A DNA stretch of 44,135 bases from CANNBR01 sp964592275 (GTDB taxonomy: Bacteria; Babelota; Babeliae; Babelales; CAIQNR01), in the NCBI GenBank assembly GCA_964592275.1, contig CAZQDJ010000007.1:1-44135 (forward strand), in the 5' to 3' direction. Below are positions 17,525 through 25,816 of the stretch, piece after piece. Each line of letters starts with the position of its first letter. The first letter of the stretch is position 1. The notes below the pieces were generated by a model, which worked only from the letters and a program-made list of their open reading frames with translations, searched no databases and was not told where the DNA came from. Position numbers and translations under genes: made by a program.

Positions 17525-17569
17525 TAAAGGTACTAAAAAAATCCCGATTCTTTCGAGTCGGGATTTTTA
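17525..17569. repeat. 45-bp direct repeat, right copy, flanking the HepT/MntA cassette
   Basis: It matches 16634-16678 at 44 of 45 positions. It lies between the mntA leader and the end of nusB. Together with the left copy it makes the cassette look like an insertion into, or recombination across, a terminator formerly shared by the 950-residue protein gene and nusB. Confidence 0.92.
17537..17568. terminator. Intrinsic terminator of efp-nusB, right repeat copy
   Basis: The same hairpin as at 16646-16677. On the minus strand it follows the nusB stop by about 20 nt and is trailed by a T-run, so it terminates the efp-nusB transcript. Confidence 0.88.
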
Positions 17570-17589
17570 ATTTTCAAAAGGAAAGCGAC

Positions 17590-18069
17590 TTACTTTAAAG
17601 CAGAAAGATCTTTGTAGTCATATTTTTTGTGCTTTTCCATCTTTTTTACCGCTTCATCAAGAATGCCATTTACGAATTTGTAGGCATCTTTTTCTGAGAA
17701 AGCTTTTGCAAGTTCAATAGCTTCATTGATAACAATAGTTGGATGAGTATCAGTATATTCTAATTCCCACAATGCAACACGCAATACAAGACGAGTACAA
17801 ACACCCAAGCGCTCTAATCGCCAATTTGCAAGAAGCGGCTTAACCATTTCATCAAGTGTTTCTCTTGTGTCGATAATCGATTGAGCCATCGTGGCAACTT
17901 CACCATCAATTGGAATATCCATTTCATATTCACGATTAAAGTTGTGAATTACTGATTCTAACGAAATGGTGTAATCAAATGATTCCATTACATACAACAA
18001 CTGAATAACCAAAGAACGAAAATCACGACGAGATGTCGCTATAACGGGATTATTTGTTACCTCTTCCAT
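17590..18069 (-). CDS. nusB: Transcription antitermination factor NusB
   Basis: NusB pairs with ribosomal protein S10 on boxA RNA for rRNA antitermination. The all-helical fold is recognisable: SRRDFRSLVIQLLYVMESFD at residues 13-32, the central helices with LANWRLERLGVCTRLVLRVALWEL, and the conserved end PTIVINEAIELAKAFSEKDAYKFVNGILDEAVKK. The 159-residue length is normal. It lies 18 nt downstream of efp on the same strand and is probably co-transcribed with it. The terminator at 17537-17568 closes the unit. Confidence 0.94.
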   Translation of the reverse strand: MEEVTNNPVIATSRRDFRSLVIQLLYVMESFDYTISLESVIHNFNREYEMDIPIDGEVATMAQSIIDTRETLDEMVKPLLANWRLERLGVCTRLVLRVALWELEYTDTHPTIVINEAIELAKAFSEKDAYKFVNGILDEAVKKMEKHKKYDYKDLSALK

Positions 18070-18087
18070 GTGTGCAAAACTCCGTAC

Positions 18088-18648
18088 TTAAACGCGTTCA
18101 ATGTACGTGTTATCACGCGTATCAACTTTGATTTTTTCGCCTTCGTTAACAAACAAAGGAACTTGTACTGTTACCCCTGTTTCTAGCAATGCAGGTTTGG
18201 TAGCACCACCTTGAGCAGTATCACCACGAACACCAGGAGGTGTTTCTTTTACTATCAAAATCATAAAAAGAGGCGGAGTTACGCCAATAGGGCGCTCTCT
18301 AAAAAAGAGCATTTCATAAACTTCTTGCTCTTTTAGATAGCCAACAACATCTTCTAAATTTTCTTTATTGAGCGATACTTGGTCATAGCTTTCTTCATCC
18401 ATAAAATTATAAAGATCTCCATCGCTATAAAGATATTTCATGGATCTACGTTCAAGATCAGGATTTGCAAATTTTTGATCCGAACGGAAATTTTCTTCGA
18501 ACGTTGAGCCAGAAATCAAATTTTTAAGCTTAGCGCGCACCAATGCGCCACCGCGCCCCATTTTATTGTGTTGAAAATCAAGCACAACATGCGGCTCATC
18601 CCGCAATAAAACTTTTGTACCTTTGCGAAAATCAGTTGCTGATATCAT
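18088..18648 (-). CDS. efp: Translation elongation factor P with arginine at the loop tip
   Basis: EF-P relieves ribosome stalling at proline runs. The protein has 186 residues with the KOW-like N-domain, central domain and C-terminal OB domain ending VDTRDNTYIERV. The loop that enters the peptidyl-transferase centre reads HNKMGRGGALVRAKLKNL, with Arg32 at the position that is Lys34 in E. coli EF-P, so the EpmA beta-lysylation pathway cannot apply. Arg-type EF-Ps exist; some are rhamnosylated by EarP, but no earP is in this window. GGAG precedes ATG 18648 and a good promoter lies at 18697-18724. A client for EF-P is nearby: the poly-proline protein at 25973-28402. Confidence 0.95.
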   Translation of the reverse strand: MISATDFRKGTKVLLRDEPHVVLDFQHNKMGRGGALVRAKLKNLISGSTFEENFRSDQKFANPDLERRSMKYLYSDGDLYNFMDEESYDQVSLNKENLEDVVGYLKEQEVYEMLFFRERPIGVTPPLFMILIVKETPPGVRGDTAQGGATKPALLETGVTVQVPLFVNEGEKIKVDTRDNTYIERV

Positions 18649-18696
18649 CCGGTCTCCTTATAATCTTAAATTTTTGAGCGAAAAGACGTACCAATC

Positions 18697-18724
18697 AGTA
18701 TAAAACGCCCATCATAAAAAGCAA
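18697..18724 (-). promoter_or_regulatory. Predicted sigma-70-type promoter of efp-nusB
   Basis: Read on the minus strand, TTGCTT (-35), a 16-bp spacer and TATACT (-10) lie about 50 bp before the efp start codon. This is a motif match only. Confidence 0.5.
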
Positions 18725-18765
18725 TGACAGTATGGTAAGTTCTGGGCATGGAGTGTTTTCTATTA

Positions 18766-18934
18766 TTAGAGCTTATCTGAAAATGAATAGATACATTAAA
18801 AAAGTCCCGTCATCCCCATACCGTTCACTCAGTCTAACGAAACATAAGATGTTTCGCCGCGCCCTCGTTCTCTTGGGATGACAGTAAAAAACAAACTTAA
18901 AAATGTTAACTAGTGATTTTCGTATAAGCTCTAA
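18766..18934. repeat. Miniature inverted-repeat element, full copy (169 bp)
   Basis: The termini TTAGAGCTTATCTGAAAAT (18766-18784) and ATTTTCGTATAAGCTCTAA (18916-18934) are inverted repeats with one mismatch. An inner pair, GTCATCCCCA and TGGGATGAC, and a central hairpin CGAAACA-taaga-TGTTTCG lie within. The core is shared with 75-201 and the ends with 19721-19790. No transposase is encoded, so it is MITE-like. The right terminus ends 4 nt before the stop codon of the zinc-finger gene. Confidence 0.85.
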
Positions 18935-18938
18935 AGTT

Positions 18939-19646
18939 TTAATATTCATCAAATAACATTTCTATTTCACTCCATTTTAGTAAATGGGTAGTGTCTGATG
19001 ATGCTTCGACACTAGTGGTGTTTTCATTATCAGTATCATCAGAGTCAGATACTTTGATAAGAGCAGTTTTTTCGTCATCCTTATCTTCATCAGATTCAGA
19101 ATAGTCAGTAATAGTCACATCATCATCATTATCTTTGATAGTGGCAACCTTACTATGATCGGTGCTGTCATTAGGGATTTCATCGTCATCATCACTATCA
19201 TCATAGAAGTAGTTTTTTTTAGGGCGTGTTTTTTTGGATGCAGTTAGGCGATGAGTTATTATATGAGCTTTAAGATGATCAGCCCGTTTAAAGGATCTTT
19301 TACATGTGGTGCAAGGATGTTCTCGAATTTTGAGATGGACGTTATTCATGTGTCTTCTTGCTATGTCATTCCTTTTAAATGTCATAGTGCAAAAACTACA
19401 AGGCCATGGTCTTTTGTTACTGTGAGTAAGAAGGTGAGCGACCATGTAGGGTTTTCTAGGAGTTTTTCTAGTGCAAAAGTTACAGTTATATTTTTTTGTT
19501 TCTTCATTATAAAAAGAACCAGAAAGAGCATTAGAACTATCTGCTTGTTTGATTCGTTTTCTTTCTGATGAATGAGTAAAACAAGAAAAACTTAAAAAAA
19601 TAGTAAGGGAAAGAGTTTTTAGAAAAAAGGGAAAATTATGTTTCAT
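18939..19646 (-). CDS. Signal-peptide-bearing triple C2H2 zinc-finger protein (candidate host-nucleus effector)
   Basis: The protein has 235 residues. Residues 1-26 look like a Sec signal peptide. Three classical C2H2 fingers follow: Cys55/Cys58/His71/His75, Cys83/Cys86/His99/His104 and Cys112/Cys115/His128/His132, all C-x2-C-x12-H-x3/4-H, with finger-tip patterns such as CKRSFKRADHLKAH and short linkers like eukaryotic arrays. A basic cluster SKKTRPKK (137-144) could be a nuclear localisation signal. Residues 149-235 are strongly acidic (Asp/Glu/Ser), like an activation domain. Bacterial Ros/MucR fingers have a different spacing, so this looks eukaryote-derived. Export to the host and DNA binding are inference. 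The gene is bracketed by two copies of a miniature inverted-repeat element. Confidence 0.85.
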   Translation of the reverse strand: MKHNFPFFLKTLSLTIFLSFSCFTHSSERKRIKQADSSNALSGSFYNEETKKYNCNFCTRKTPRKPYMVAHLLTHSNKRPWPCSFCTMTFKRNDIARRHMNNVHLKIREHPCTTCKRSFKRADHLKAHIITHRLTASKKTRPKKNYFYDDSDDDDEIPNDSTDHSKVATIKDNDDDVTITDYSESDEDKDDEKTALIKVSDSDDTDNENTTSVEASSDTTHLLKWSEIEMLFDEY

Positions 19647-19720
19647 AGCATTCTTGATGGTTAAAGGTTTTTAAAAATAACGGAATAAATAAAGTAGATA
19701 ATAGTACTTATTCCTTTAGC

Positions 19721-19790
19721 TTAGAGCTTATCAGAAAATAAATAGATACATTAAAAAAGTCCAATCATCTAATTTTCGGATAAGTTTTAA
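19721..19790. repeat. Miniature inverted-repeat element, internally deleted copy (70 bp)
   Basis: The left end TTAGAGCTTATCAGAAAAT (19721-19739) continues as ATAGATACATTAAAAAAGTCC, the same as the left part of the 18766-18934 copy. The right end ATTTTCGGATAAGTTTTAA (19772-19790) matches the right terminus of the other copies. The central hairpin is missing. It lies 75 bp upstream of the zinc-finger start codon. Confidence 0.85.
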
Positions 19791-19848
19791 AGTATGTTAC
19801 AAATAATGATGGATGGCAGAAATCTAGTGATAATGCAAGGTAGTAAAA

Positions 19849-21042
19849 ATGATTAAAAAAAATAATGTAAAAAAAACTACTTCATTTTCTATTAAAGAAT
19901 ACAAAAAAATCTTTATTGAGTTAAAAGATCGAGTTAAAAAAACTCAACTTCAAGCATCGATTGCTGTTAATAAAGATTTAATTACTTTGTATTGGATGGT
20001 TGGAAAAATTATTGCCGAACAACAAGAAATAGCCGGATGGAAAACTGGATTTGTTGAGCAATTAGCAGATGATCTTTCTAAAGATTTTCCAGGAGTTGCT
20101 GGTTTTTCGCGTACAAATATTTCTCGTATGCGTTCATTTTATAAGGTACATGAACAAACTTGTCCAATTGAAGCCTCTGTGTTTGCTTTAATCCCTTGGG
20201 GGCATAATGTTGTGCTTCTTGAAAAATTAAAAAATAATGAGGAACGTTTGTGGTATGCGCAACAAGTATTAACACACGGGTGGAGTAGAAGTACTTTGGC
20301 TTTGCATATTGATTCAAAAATGTATAAACGGCAGGGTAAATCGCTTACTAATTTTTCTAAAACACTTCCAGATCCTCAGTCTGATTATGCACAACAAGCA
20401 TTAAAGGATCCATATCTTTTTGATTTTTTACTTTTACAAGATGCTCATGCAGAGCGTGATATTGAACAAGGGTTACTTAATCATATTCAAAAATTTTTGC
20501 TTGAATTAGGGCAAGGGTTTGCGTTTGTTGGTAGGCAAGTGCATCTAGAGATTGATAAAAAAGATTACTATGTTGACCTATTATTTTATCATTTAGAGTT
20601 GCGCTGTTATATCGTCATAGAATTGAAGGCTCGTGAGTTTGATCCAAGAGATGTAGGGCAGATTGGATTTTATCTTGCAGCGGTAGATGATCTCCTTAAG
20701 CATGCACAAGATCGCCCGACTATTGGTCTTTTGCTTTGCCAGAGTAAAAGTAAACTTACCGTTGAGTATGCATTGCGTATGACTGCTAGTCCGATTGCTG
20801 TTTCAAGTTACACAGCAAAAATTGTTGATATTCTTCCAAAAGAATTTAAGGGAAAGTTGCCTTCAACGCAGGATATTAAAGATGAGTTTGCAAAGAGCAG
20901 TAAGCGCATTGAAAAAACAAATGTTAAGCAAGCAGTAAAAAAAACAACAAAAAAATCTGTTAAAAAGAGTGCTAAAAAAACGGCAGAAAAAAGAGCTACA
21001 CGATCTATAAAAAAGGTAATCGTAAGATATCTTGTTGGATAG
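19849..21042 (+). CDS. DUF1016/YhcG-type PD-(D/E)XK nuclease with Lys-rich tail
   Basis: The protein has 397 residues. The N-terminal DUF1016 region (about 15-165) contains LITLYWMVGKIIAEQQ and FPGVAGFSRTNISRMRSFY. The C-terminal nuclease region carries YYVDLLFYHLELRCYIVIELK, a PD-(D/E)XK-like Asp...Glu-x-Lys core, followed by DPRDVGQIGFYLAAVDD, a hallmark of the YhcG family. These proteins are often found with mobile elements or restriction systems; their exact role is uncertain. Residues 352-397 form an unusual tail of KK-A/T/S repeats (VKKTTKKSVKKSAKKTAEK) resembling bacterial histone-H1-like proteins and probably binding DNA. No methylase or partner gene is adjacent. It sits next to the MITE-flanked zinc-finger gene. 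Confidence 0.88.
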   Translation: MIKKNNVKKTTSFSIKEYKKIFIELKDRVKKTQLQASIAVNKDLITLYWMVGKIIAEQQEIAGWKTGFVEQLADDLSKDFPGVAGFSRTNISRMRSFYKVHEQTCPIEASVFALIPWGHNVVLLEKLKNNEERLWYAQQVLTHGWSRSTLALHIDSKMYKRQGKSLTNFSKTLPDPQSDYAQQALKDPYLFDFLLLQDAHAERDIEQGLLNHIQKFLLELGQGFAFVGRQVHLEIDKKDYYVDLLFYHLELRCYIVIELKAREFDPRDVGQIGFYLAAVDDLLKHAQDRPTIGLLLCQSKSKLTVEYALRMTASPIAVSSYTAKIVDILPKEFKGKLPSTQDIKDEFAKSSKRIEKTNVKQAVKKTTKKSVKKSAKKTAEKRATRSIKKVIVRYLVG

Positions 21043-21078
21043 TCGAATAAAAAAACAATAACACAGATCATTTTTTAA

Positions 21079-22116
21079 ATGAAAAAAAGGCAGATGGAAT
21101 ACGCTAAAAAAACAATTTTACTTACAGGTGGCGCCGGTTACATTGGCTCGCACACCGCATGGCTTCTTGCAAAAAAAGGTTTCCATGTCCTGATACTTGA
21201 TGATCTTTCTCAAACATCTTTTTTTTCATCTTCATTTTCACATCATTGGGCAGAATTTGTGCAAGGCGATTATGGAGATGCGCAGCTTCTTGCTCGTTTA
21301 TTTACGTCATATCACGTTACTGCTGTTATGCATTTTGCTGCATTTACGGTAGTCAGTGAATCGGTACAACATCCCTTAAATTATTATCAAAACAATGTAT
21401 CAAAGACAGTGAACTTACTTGATGCGATGGTAAAACATAACGTGCTTACCATGATCTTTTCTTCGAGTTGTGCCGTTTATGGATCTCCACTCTTTGTTCC
21501 ATTAACTGAGGAGCACTCTCGTTTACCTATCAGCCCCTATGGAACCACTAAGTACATGATCGAACTCATGCTTAAAGAATGTGAGGCTGCGTATGGGTTA
21601 CAGTATGTAACATTGCGCTATTTTAATGCGGCAGGTGCTTTGGCCCATGAAGGTTTAGGAGAACAACACGTTCCTGAAACACATGGCATTCCTTTGCTTT
21701 TACATGCAGCAATAACGGGAAAACCGTTTTATGTGTTCGGGACTGATTACGAAACAAAAGATGGAACCTGTATTCGTGATTATGTACATGTGCGCGATAT
21801 TGCAGATGCTCATTACAAAGCATTCTTGCATTTGGTTCAACATAAAAATCCATCCGATAGTTTTAACTTAGGATCGGGGGTTGGCCATTCAGTCAAAGAA
21901 CTGATTGCTGTAGTTGAACAAGTAACAAAAAAAGAACTGGTGGTTATTCCAACTGCGCGGCGCAAGGGCGATCCGGCAGTGTTGGTTGCTGATCCAGCCA
22001 AAGCAATGACCATTTTACAATGGAAGCCATTGCATTCCGATCTTACTATGATGATTAAAAGTGCCTGGCTTTTTGAACAATCACTCGAGCAGATTCGTGG
22101 TTTGAGGACAAAATAA
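21079..22116 (+). CDS. galE: UDP-glucose 4-epimerase
   Basis: GalE interconverts UDP-glucose and UDP-galactose with tightly bound NAD. The Rossmann motif TGGAGYIGSHT is near residues 16-25, the catalytic pair is in SSSCAVYG and SPYGTTKYMIE (Tyr-x3-Lys), and RYFNAAGA and GTCIRDYVHVRDIADAH follow, as in canonical extended SDR epimerases. Length 345 is normal. ATG 21079 has no ribosome binding site; an internal ATG at 21094, preceded by AAAAAAAGG and giving a more typical N-terminus, is a good alternative. A strong terminator follows directly. The likely role is supplying galactose units for envelope polysaccharide. Confidence 0.95.
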   Translation: MKKRQMEYAKKTILLTGGAGYIGSHTAWLLAKKGFHVLILDDLSQTSFFSSSFSHHWAEFVQGDYGDAQLLARLFTSYHVTAVMHFAAFTVVSESVQHPLNYYQNNVSKTVNLLDAMVKHNVLTMIFSSSCAVYGSPLFVPLTEEHSRLPISPYGTTKYMIELMLKECEAAYGLQYVTLRYFNAAGALAHEGLGEQHVPETHGIPLLLHAAITGKPFYVFGTDYETKDGTCIRDYVHVRDIADAHYKAFLHLVQHKNPSDSFNLGSGVGHSVKELIAVVEQVTKKELVVIPTARRKGDPAVLVADPAKAMTILQWKPLHSDLTMMIKSAWLFEQSLEQIRGLRTK

Positions 22117-22146
22117 AAGTCCCTACTTTTTAAGGTAGGGACTTTT
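22115..22146. terminator. Strong terminator between galE and the converging 675-residue gene
   Basis: AAAAGTCCCTAC-type sequence (22115-22126) pairs with GTAGGGACTTTT (22135-22146) around an 8-nt loop. A T-run follows on the plus strand and there is an A-rich start, so it probably works in both directions. Confidence 0.9.
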
Positions 22147-22168
22147 TTGGTGGCTAGTTGAGGTTGTA

Positions 22169-24196
22169 TTATTGAATTGTAGCCCAACTGCTATTTGCAG
22201 ATGTTGCAGGTGTTGCAGGTGTTGGGTAAATTATCTCATTAGTTTGAGTGCTTATGTCGATAACGGTGCCATTAGGATTTGTTATCACGATACTTTTTGC
22301 CCCGGTTCCAAGTGTAGCGACTGCATTATTAAGAGCAGGTATTATGATAGTGAAGTCTGTTTTTTTCAAATTAAGTCCTGATTTATTAAATTTGCCCACT
22401 ACATAGTCAACTGCCGCATTATGTCCATCAATAACTGCTTGTGAAATCGCAGCTGGAGCTGGAACTACTGCTGGTACTGCTGCCGCTGCAAATTTGGCTC
22501 GTATCGCTATGTCTGATTGTGTCATTAAGTCTTTCATATCTTGGGCAGGCGTAGTAATTCCGGCAAGCGTTTTTAGTAGGTTTGCAGCCTCTGCACATTG
22601 CCTGTAGTAGTTGCCAACTTGCTTAGATGTAGAGGCATTTGTTGGTGCATCTGCGGTAAGTTGATCTAAAGTGAAGCCGCCAGAAAATGCTGTAGCATAA
22701 ATTCCACCCTGTTGACTAATGAGATTTTCTCTAAATTGTTTAATTGCATCTTTTATTGCAGTAGGTTGGGTCATAGCTGCCGGTGCAGGTGCTGGTGCTG
22801 GTGCCGCGCCGCCTGTAGTTGCGGCTGTTTTCCAAGCTGCAATTTGTGTGGCTATCGCGTCTGTCATTTGCTTGGTACCAGTCCATTCTGTAGCAGACGT
22901 TGGTGGCTTTACTGCTGTAAGGTTGAGCATGTTTTGAGTGAATTCCAATGCCACTCGCATGAGGCCGCCAACAACTGTTTGTTTTTCTTCATACGTATCT
23001 GAGTCTAAGCCTCTTACTGATTTGCCTGCAATATGTAAGGTATCCATATTGAATGTGCGGGGAGTAAAAATAACATCTCCAGTAGAATCTTTTAATTCTT
23101 TTGGATTTATAAGATTGTAAAGGAATCTTGTAACAGCGGCTTCATCAGTTACTGTTGTTCCGCCTGCACGTATCCCATTGAACCAGCTGGCAGCTGCAGT
23201 TTCAAGTTTTGTGATAAGATTCTGCGCTCTTGCTTCGAGTGTGCCTACAGGTAATGTAAAACCTGTGATCTTGCTTGCTGAAGTCTGGAGTACTGCATCG
23301 GTCGCTTGAATTTGTTTTGCCATTGCTTCAACAAGAGCAGTCGCCTGTGTTTCAACAACTGAGTAATCGGTAGGGGCTATTATTGGATTGAGGCCTGTTA
23401 TGTCAAGGTGAGCAGTGGATGCTTGAACCAAACTAACAAGAGGAGCCAGTGGCGCTGTAGAATTGATCATCATTTGTAAGCGTGTTGCAAATGTTGTTTC
23501 GATAAAGCCTTTGAGTGGGTAGCCTGCAAGAGCAGCAGCATTTGGTGTAAGATTTAGGTTAAATGTGTTGGTAGTATCATATGTAACAGAAAGAGCGCTG
23601 AGCCAATTGCGTGCATCTTTTTCTTGTTGATCAATTGTTTGAATAGTATTTATGAGAGTAGTTAGATCTGTTCCGCTTGGTGCACGAGTAGGGGCAGCCG
23701 CGCCTTGAAAGGTAGCAATGCTCGCGGCTATTGTTTGTAGTGCGTTTCCTTGACTTGTTACAGTTGCTGCTTGACTTGTTACAGTTACTGCTTGTGCTGC
23801 TGCTTCGTCTTCTATTTGCTGCATGGCTATTTGGTAATAGGTTTTGCCACCAATACTAGGAAAGATATTTGCTTGGAAAAGAGCAGTATTTACACCAGCA
23901 ATAGCTACAAATTCTTCAGCTTCCGTTACTGACACAAATTTTCCACCAGCGAATTTTGCTGGATTGTTAATAAATGCTTGGATTGCTTGAACCGCTTGAG
24001 TGTTGGCTGGAGTACAGATTTCTTCCGGTTTGACCCCATAAAGATTAGTAAATGGAATAATGCCTTTTGGTGTTCTAATAAGCGGGAATTCACAAGCGGC
24101 AATAAAACCGGCTGGCCCTGGTTGGAAGCTTGCTGCACCTACCTGAAGACAGGTCGTAAGGAGGGCAAGTGTGATTATTTTTATAGAAAATTTCAT
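22169..24196 (-). CDS. Exported Ala/Thr-rich helical protein, 675 residues
   Basis: No family recognised. Residues 1-22 form a signal peptide (LQVGAASFQP). The mature protein is rich in Ala, Thr, Gln and Ile and is predicted largely helical. It includes near-repeats around AVTVTSQAATVTSQGNALQ (residues about 140-160) and a flexible PAPAPAPAA linker near residue 470. The gene starts 18 nt after the stop of the upstream beta-barrel-like gene, so both are one transcript. The parallel arrangement at 25973-30005 (barrel gene followed by a large exported helical protein) suggests that each barrel works with its own partner. Surface or periplasmic location is inferred. Confidence 0.76.
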   Translation of the reverse strand: MKFSIKIITLALLTTCLQVGAASFQPGPAGFIAACEFPLIRTPKGIIPFTNLYGVKPEEICTPANTQAVQAIQAFINNPAKFAGGKFVSVTEAEEFVAIAGVNTALFQANIFPSIGGKTYYQIAMQQIEDEAAAQAVTVTSQAATVTSQGNALQTIAASIATFQGAAAPTRAPSGTDLTTLINTIQTIDQQEKDARNWLSALSVTYDTTNTFNLNLTPNAAALAGYPLKGFIETTFATRLQMMINSTAPLAPLVSLVQASTAHLDITGLNPIIAPTDYSVVETQATALVEAMAKQIQATDAVLQTSASKITGFTLPVGTLEARAQNLITKLETAAASWFNGIRAGGTTVTDEAAVTRFLYNLINPKELKDSTGDVIFTPRTFNMDTLHIAGKSVRGLDSDTYEEKQTVVGGLMRVALEFTQNMLNLTAVKPPTSATEWTGTKQMTDAIATQIAAWKTAATTGGAAPAPAPAPAAMTQPTAIKDAIKQFRENLISQQGGIYATAFSGGFTLDQLTADAPTNASTSKQVGNYYRQCAEAANLLKTLAGITTPAQDMKDLMTQSDIAIRAKFAAAAVPAVVPAPAAISQAVIDGHNAAVDYVVGKFNKSGLNLKKTDFTIIIPALNNAVATLGTGAKSIVITNPNGTVIDISTQTNEIIYPTPATPATSANSSWATIQ

Positions 24197-24214
24197 ACAT
24201 GTTTCCTTTTTTAA

Positions 24215-25816
24215 TTAGAAGGTTATTTGAAGCTTGGTCCAGATAGTCCAGCGGTTGAGTACGGTGTTGCAGCTGCCAAATTCATAGGAAGAACCTAATT
24301 CTAAATTTTGTGGGTAATGGTCTGACATACGGTAGTAACCAAGGCTTGCGTACACGGTTTGTGAGTACACGGCAGGGTGGGCGGCAGAACCAAGATCAAG
24401 ATCTGATTCAAGTACATACACAGGGGTAGTATCAACAAGAGGAGAAAACAGTGCGTTTGATTGACCTAAGATTCCTATTGAGCGGAGATCATCAATACTG
24501 CCAGGTTGGTTGTTTTGTAGATTTGTGCCCACTTGATAAGCGGCTTTGTTGTAGATAGGAAGACCTGCAATTTGTGGTCCAAGATTCCACTTATTTTTAA
24601 GCTGAACATTTTCTGCTTGGCGAACATACGTGTAAAGCCCGAGTCCGGAGTGCCATGCATCGCCAACGTAGTTAACGTTGAAGTTAAAGCTTCCGTTATA
24701 TCCGGCATGTACCTTTACTTCTTGCGTGAAGTAGTTGATACCCCAAGTTCTTTGTGGAGCAGTAATTGGGTAAGCGCCACCGCCTGCACCAGCAATTTCA
24801 GCTTGGCGAGCACTTTCGTTTGCATACACTTGTAAGTAGCGGCTCCATGGTCTGTTTTTTAAATCGAATGAACGTGTTTGTGTGTTTCTGATAAGGTATT
24901 CACCTTCAAGTGACCAGCCAACCCAGAGTTTGTTGTGCCCAAAATTTTCAAAAGATACTTGGCCGTACATACCACCGTTAAGTCCAAAGTGTTGGTTGTT
25001 ACCAACGATAGCTTCAAACATGTAGACACCTTTAGGGCGATTTCCAGTTGGGAAGGTAAACCCTGCATAACCACTGAGGTAGAAATCTGTTTGGTCAACA
25101 AAATCGCAACCAAGTTTGAGGGTCATGTCGGCAACACCTGTTTTGCTTTGTACCCCATTGATTTTTCCGTAGAACATGCCTTCTTGCTGAAACGCTTGGG
25201 TCATGGTTGCAACAACAGGAGCAAAGCCACCTGAATAGAGTGGGCTTGTAAAACCAATGGCACCTCCAAGAGCTGGAGAAATAGGTCCTGGGGTGAATGT
25301 TTCAGTAAGGGAAAGGTTGTTTCTGACGTGTACTACTGGAATATCTAAACTTGCCCAGCATCGGTCAAGCACTGGCACGCGCAAAGAAAGTGCAGCACCG
25401 GATACTGTTTGTTGGGGATTCATGTTGATGGTCATTGATTGTGCGCCATTGACTGTTTGAATGTTAAAATCAGAAGCAATAAGTTCTTGTCCATTACCGA
25501 CAACATCGTTGCCAGTGCCGCCTTGAAGATCTGGCGTTTCTTTTACGCGTAGACCATTGTTTCCGTTATAAAGAAAGTAATCACGCAGGTCTTGTTGTTT
25601 TGTTGATTTTCCTCCGAATAATGAAATTTGGATGGTGCGTCTTTTTAACGCTCGTCCATTTTCGTGTGCCTGGTCAACAAGCAAGTTTTCAGTGAGATTG
25701 GTGATAAGTTTGTGTTGCGGAATGGCGGTAAAGAATGTGTGACTGTACACATTGTTTCCATGACCCTGTGTGGTGAAGCACAGGAGCGCCAACGCGACCT
25801 GTTTTTTGTATTGCAT
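24215..25816 (-). CDS. Outer-membrane beta-barrel-like protein, paralogue 1
   Basis: The protein has 533 residues with a signal peptide (1-20), many alternating amphipathic strands rich in Gly, Tyr and Asn, and a C-terminal Phe (WTKLQITF), which is the usual outer-membrane insertion signal. It is clearly paralogous to 28413-30005. Shared blocks include TGNRPKGVYMFEAIVGNNQHFGL, here quoted only in part as PTGNxPK and VGNNxHFGL, plus TQxRSFDL, PWSRYxxVYAN, WGINxFTQEVKV and YGKIxGxQS. AGGAGAACAG precedes ATG 25816. It is followed after 18 nt by the 675-residue gene and preceded by a terminator, so it starts its own transcription unit. Porin, adhesin or secretion roles are all possible. Confidence 0.8.
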   Translation of the reverse strand: MQYKKQVALALLCFTTQGHGNNVYSHTFFTAIPQHKLITNLTENLLVDQAHENGRALKRRTIQISLFGGKSTKQQDLRDYFLYNGNNGLRVKETPDLQGGTGNDVVGNGQELIASDFNIQTVNGAQSMTINMNPQQTVSGAALSLRVPVLDRCWASLDIPVVHVRNNLSLTETFTPGPISPALGGAIGFTSPLYSGGFAPVVATMTQAFQQEGMFYGKINGVQSKTGVADMTLKLGCDFVDQTDFYLSGYAGFTFPTGNRPKGVYMFEAIVGNNQHFGLNGGMYGQVSFENFGHNKLWVGWSLEGEYLIRNTQTRSFDLKNRPWSRYLQVYANESARQAEIAGAGGGAYPITAPQRTWGINYFTQEVKVHAGYNGSFNFNVNYVGDAWHSGLGLYTYVRQAENVQLKNKWNLGPQIAGLPIYNKAAYQVGTNLQNNQPGSIDDLRSIGILGQSNALFSPLVDTTPVYVLESDLDLGSAAHPAVYSQTVYASLGYYRMSDHYPQNLELGSSYEFGSCNTVLNRWTIWTKLQITF

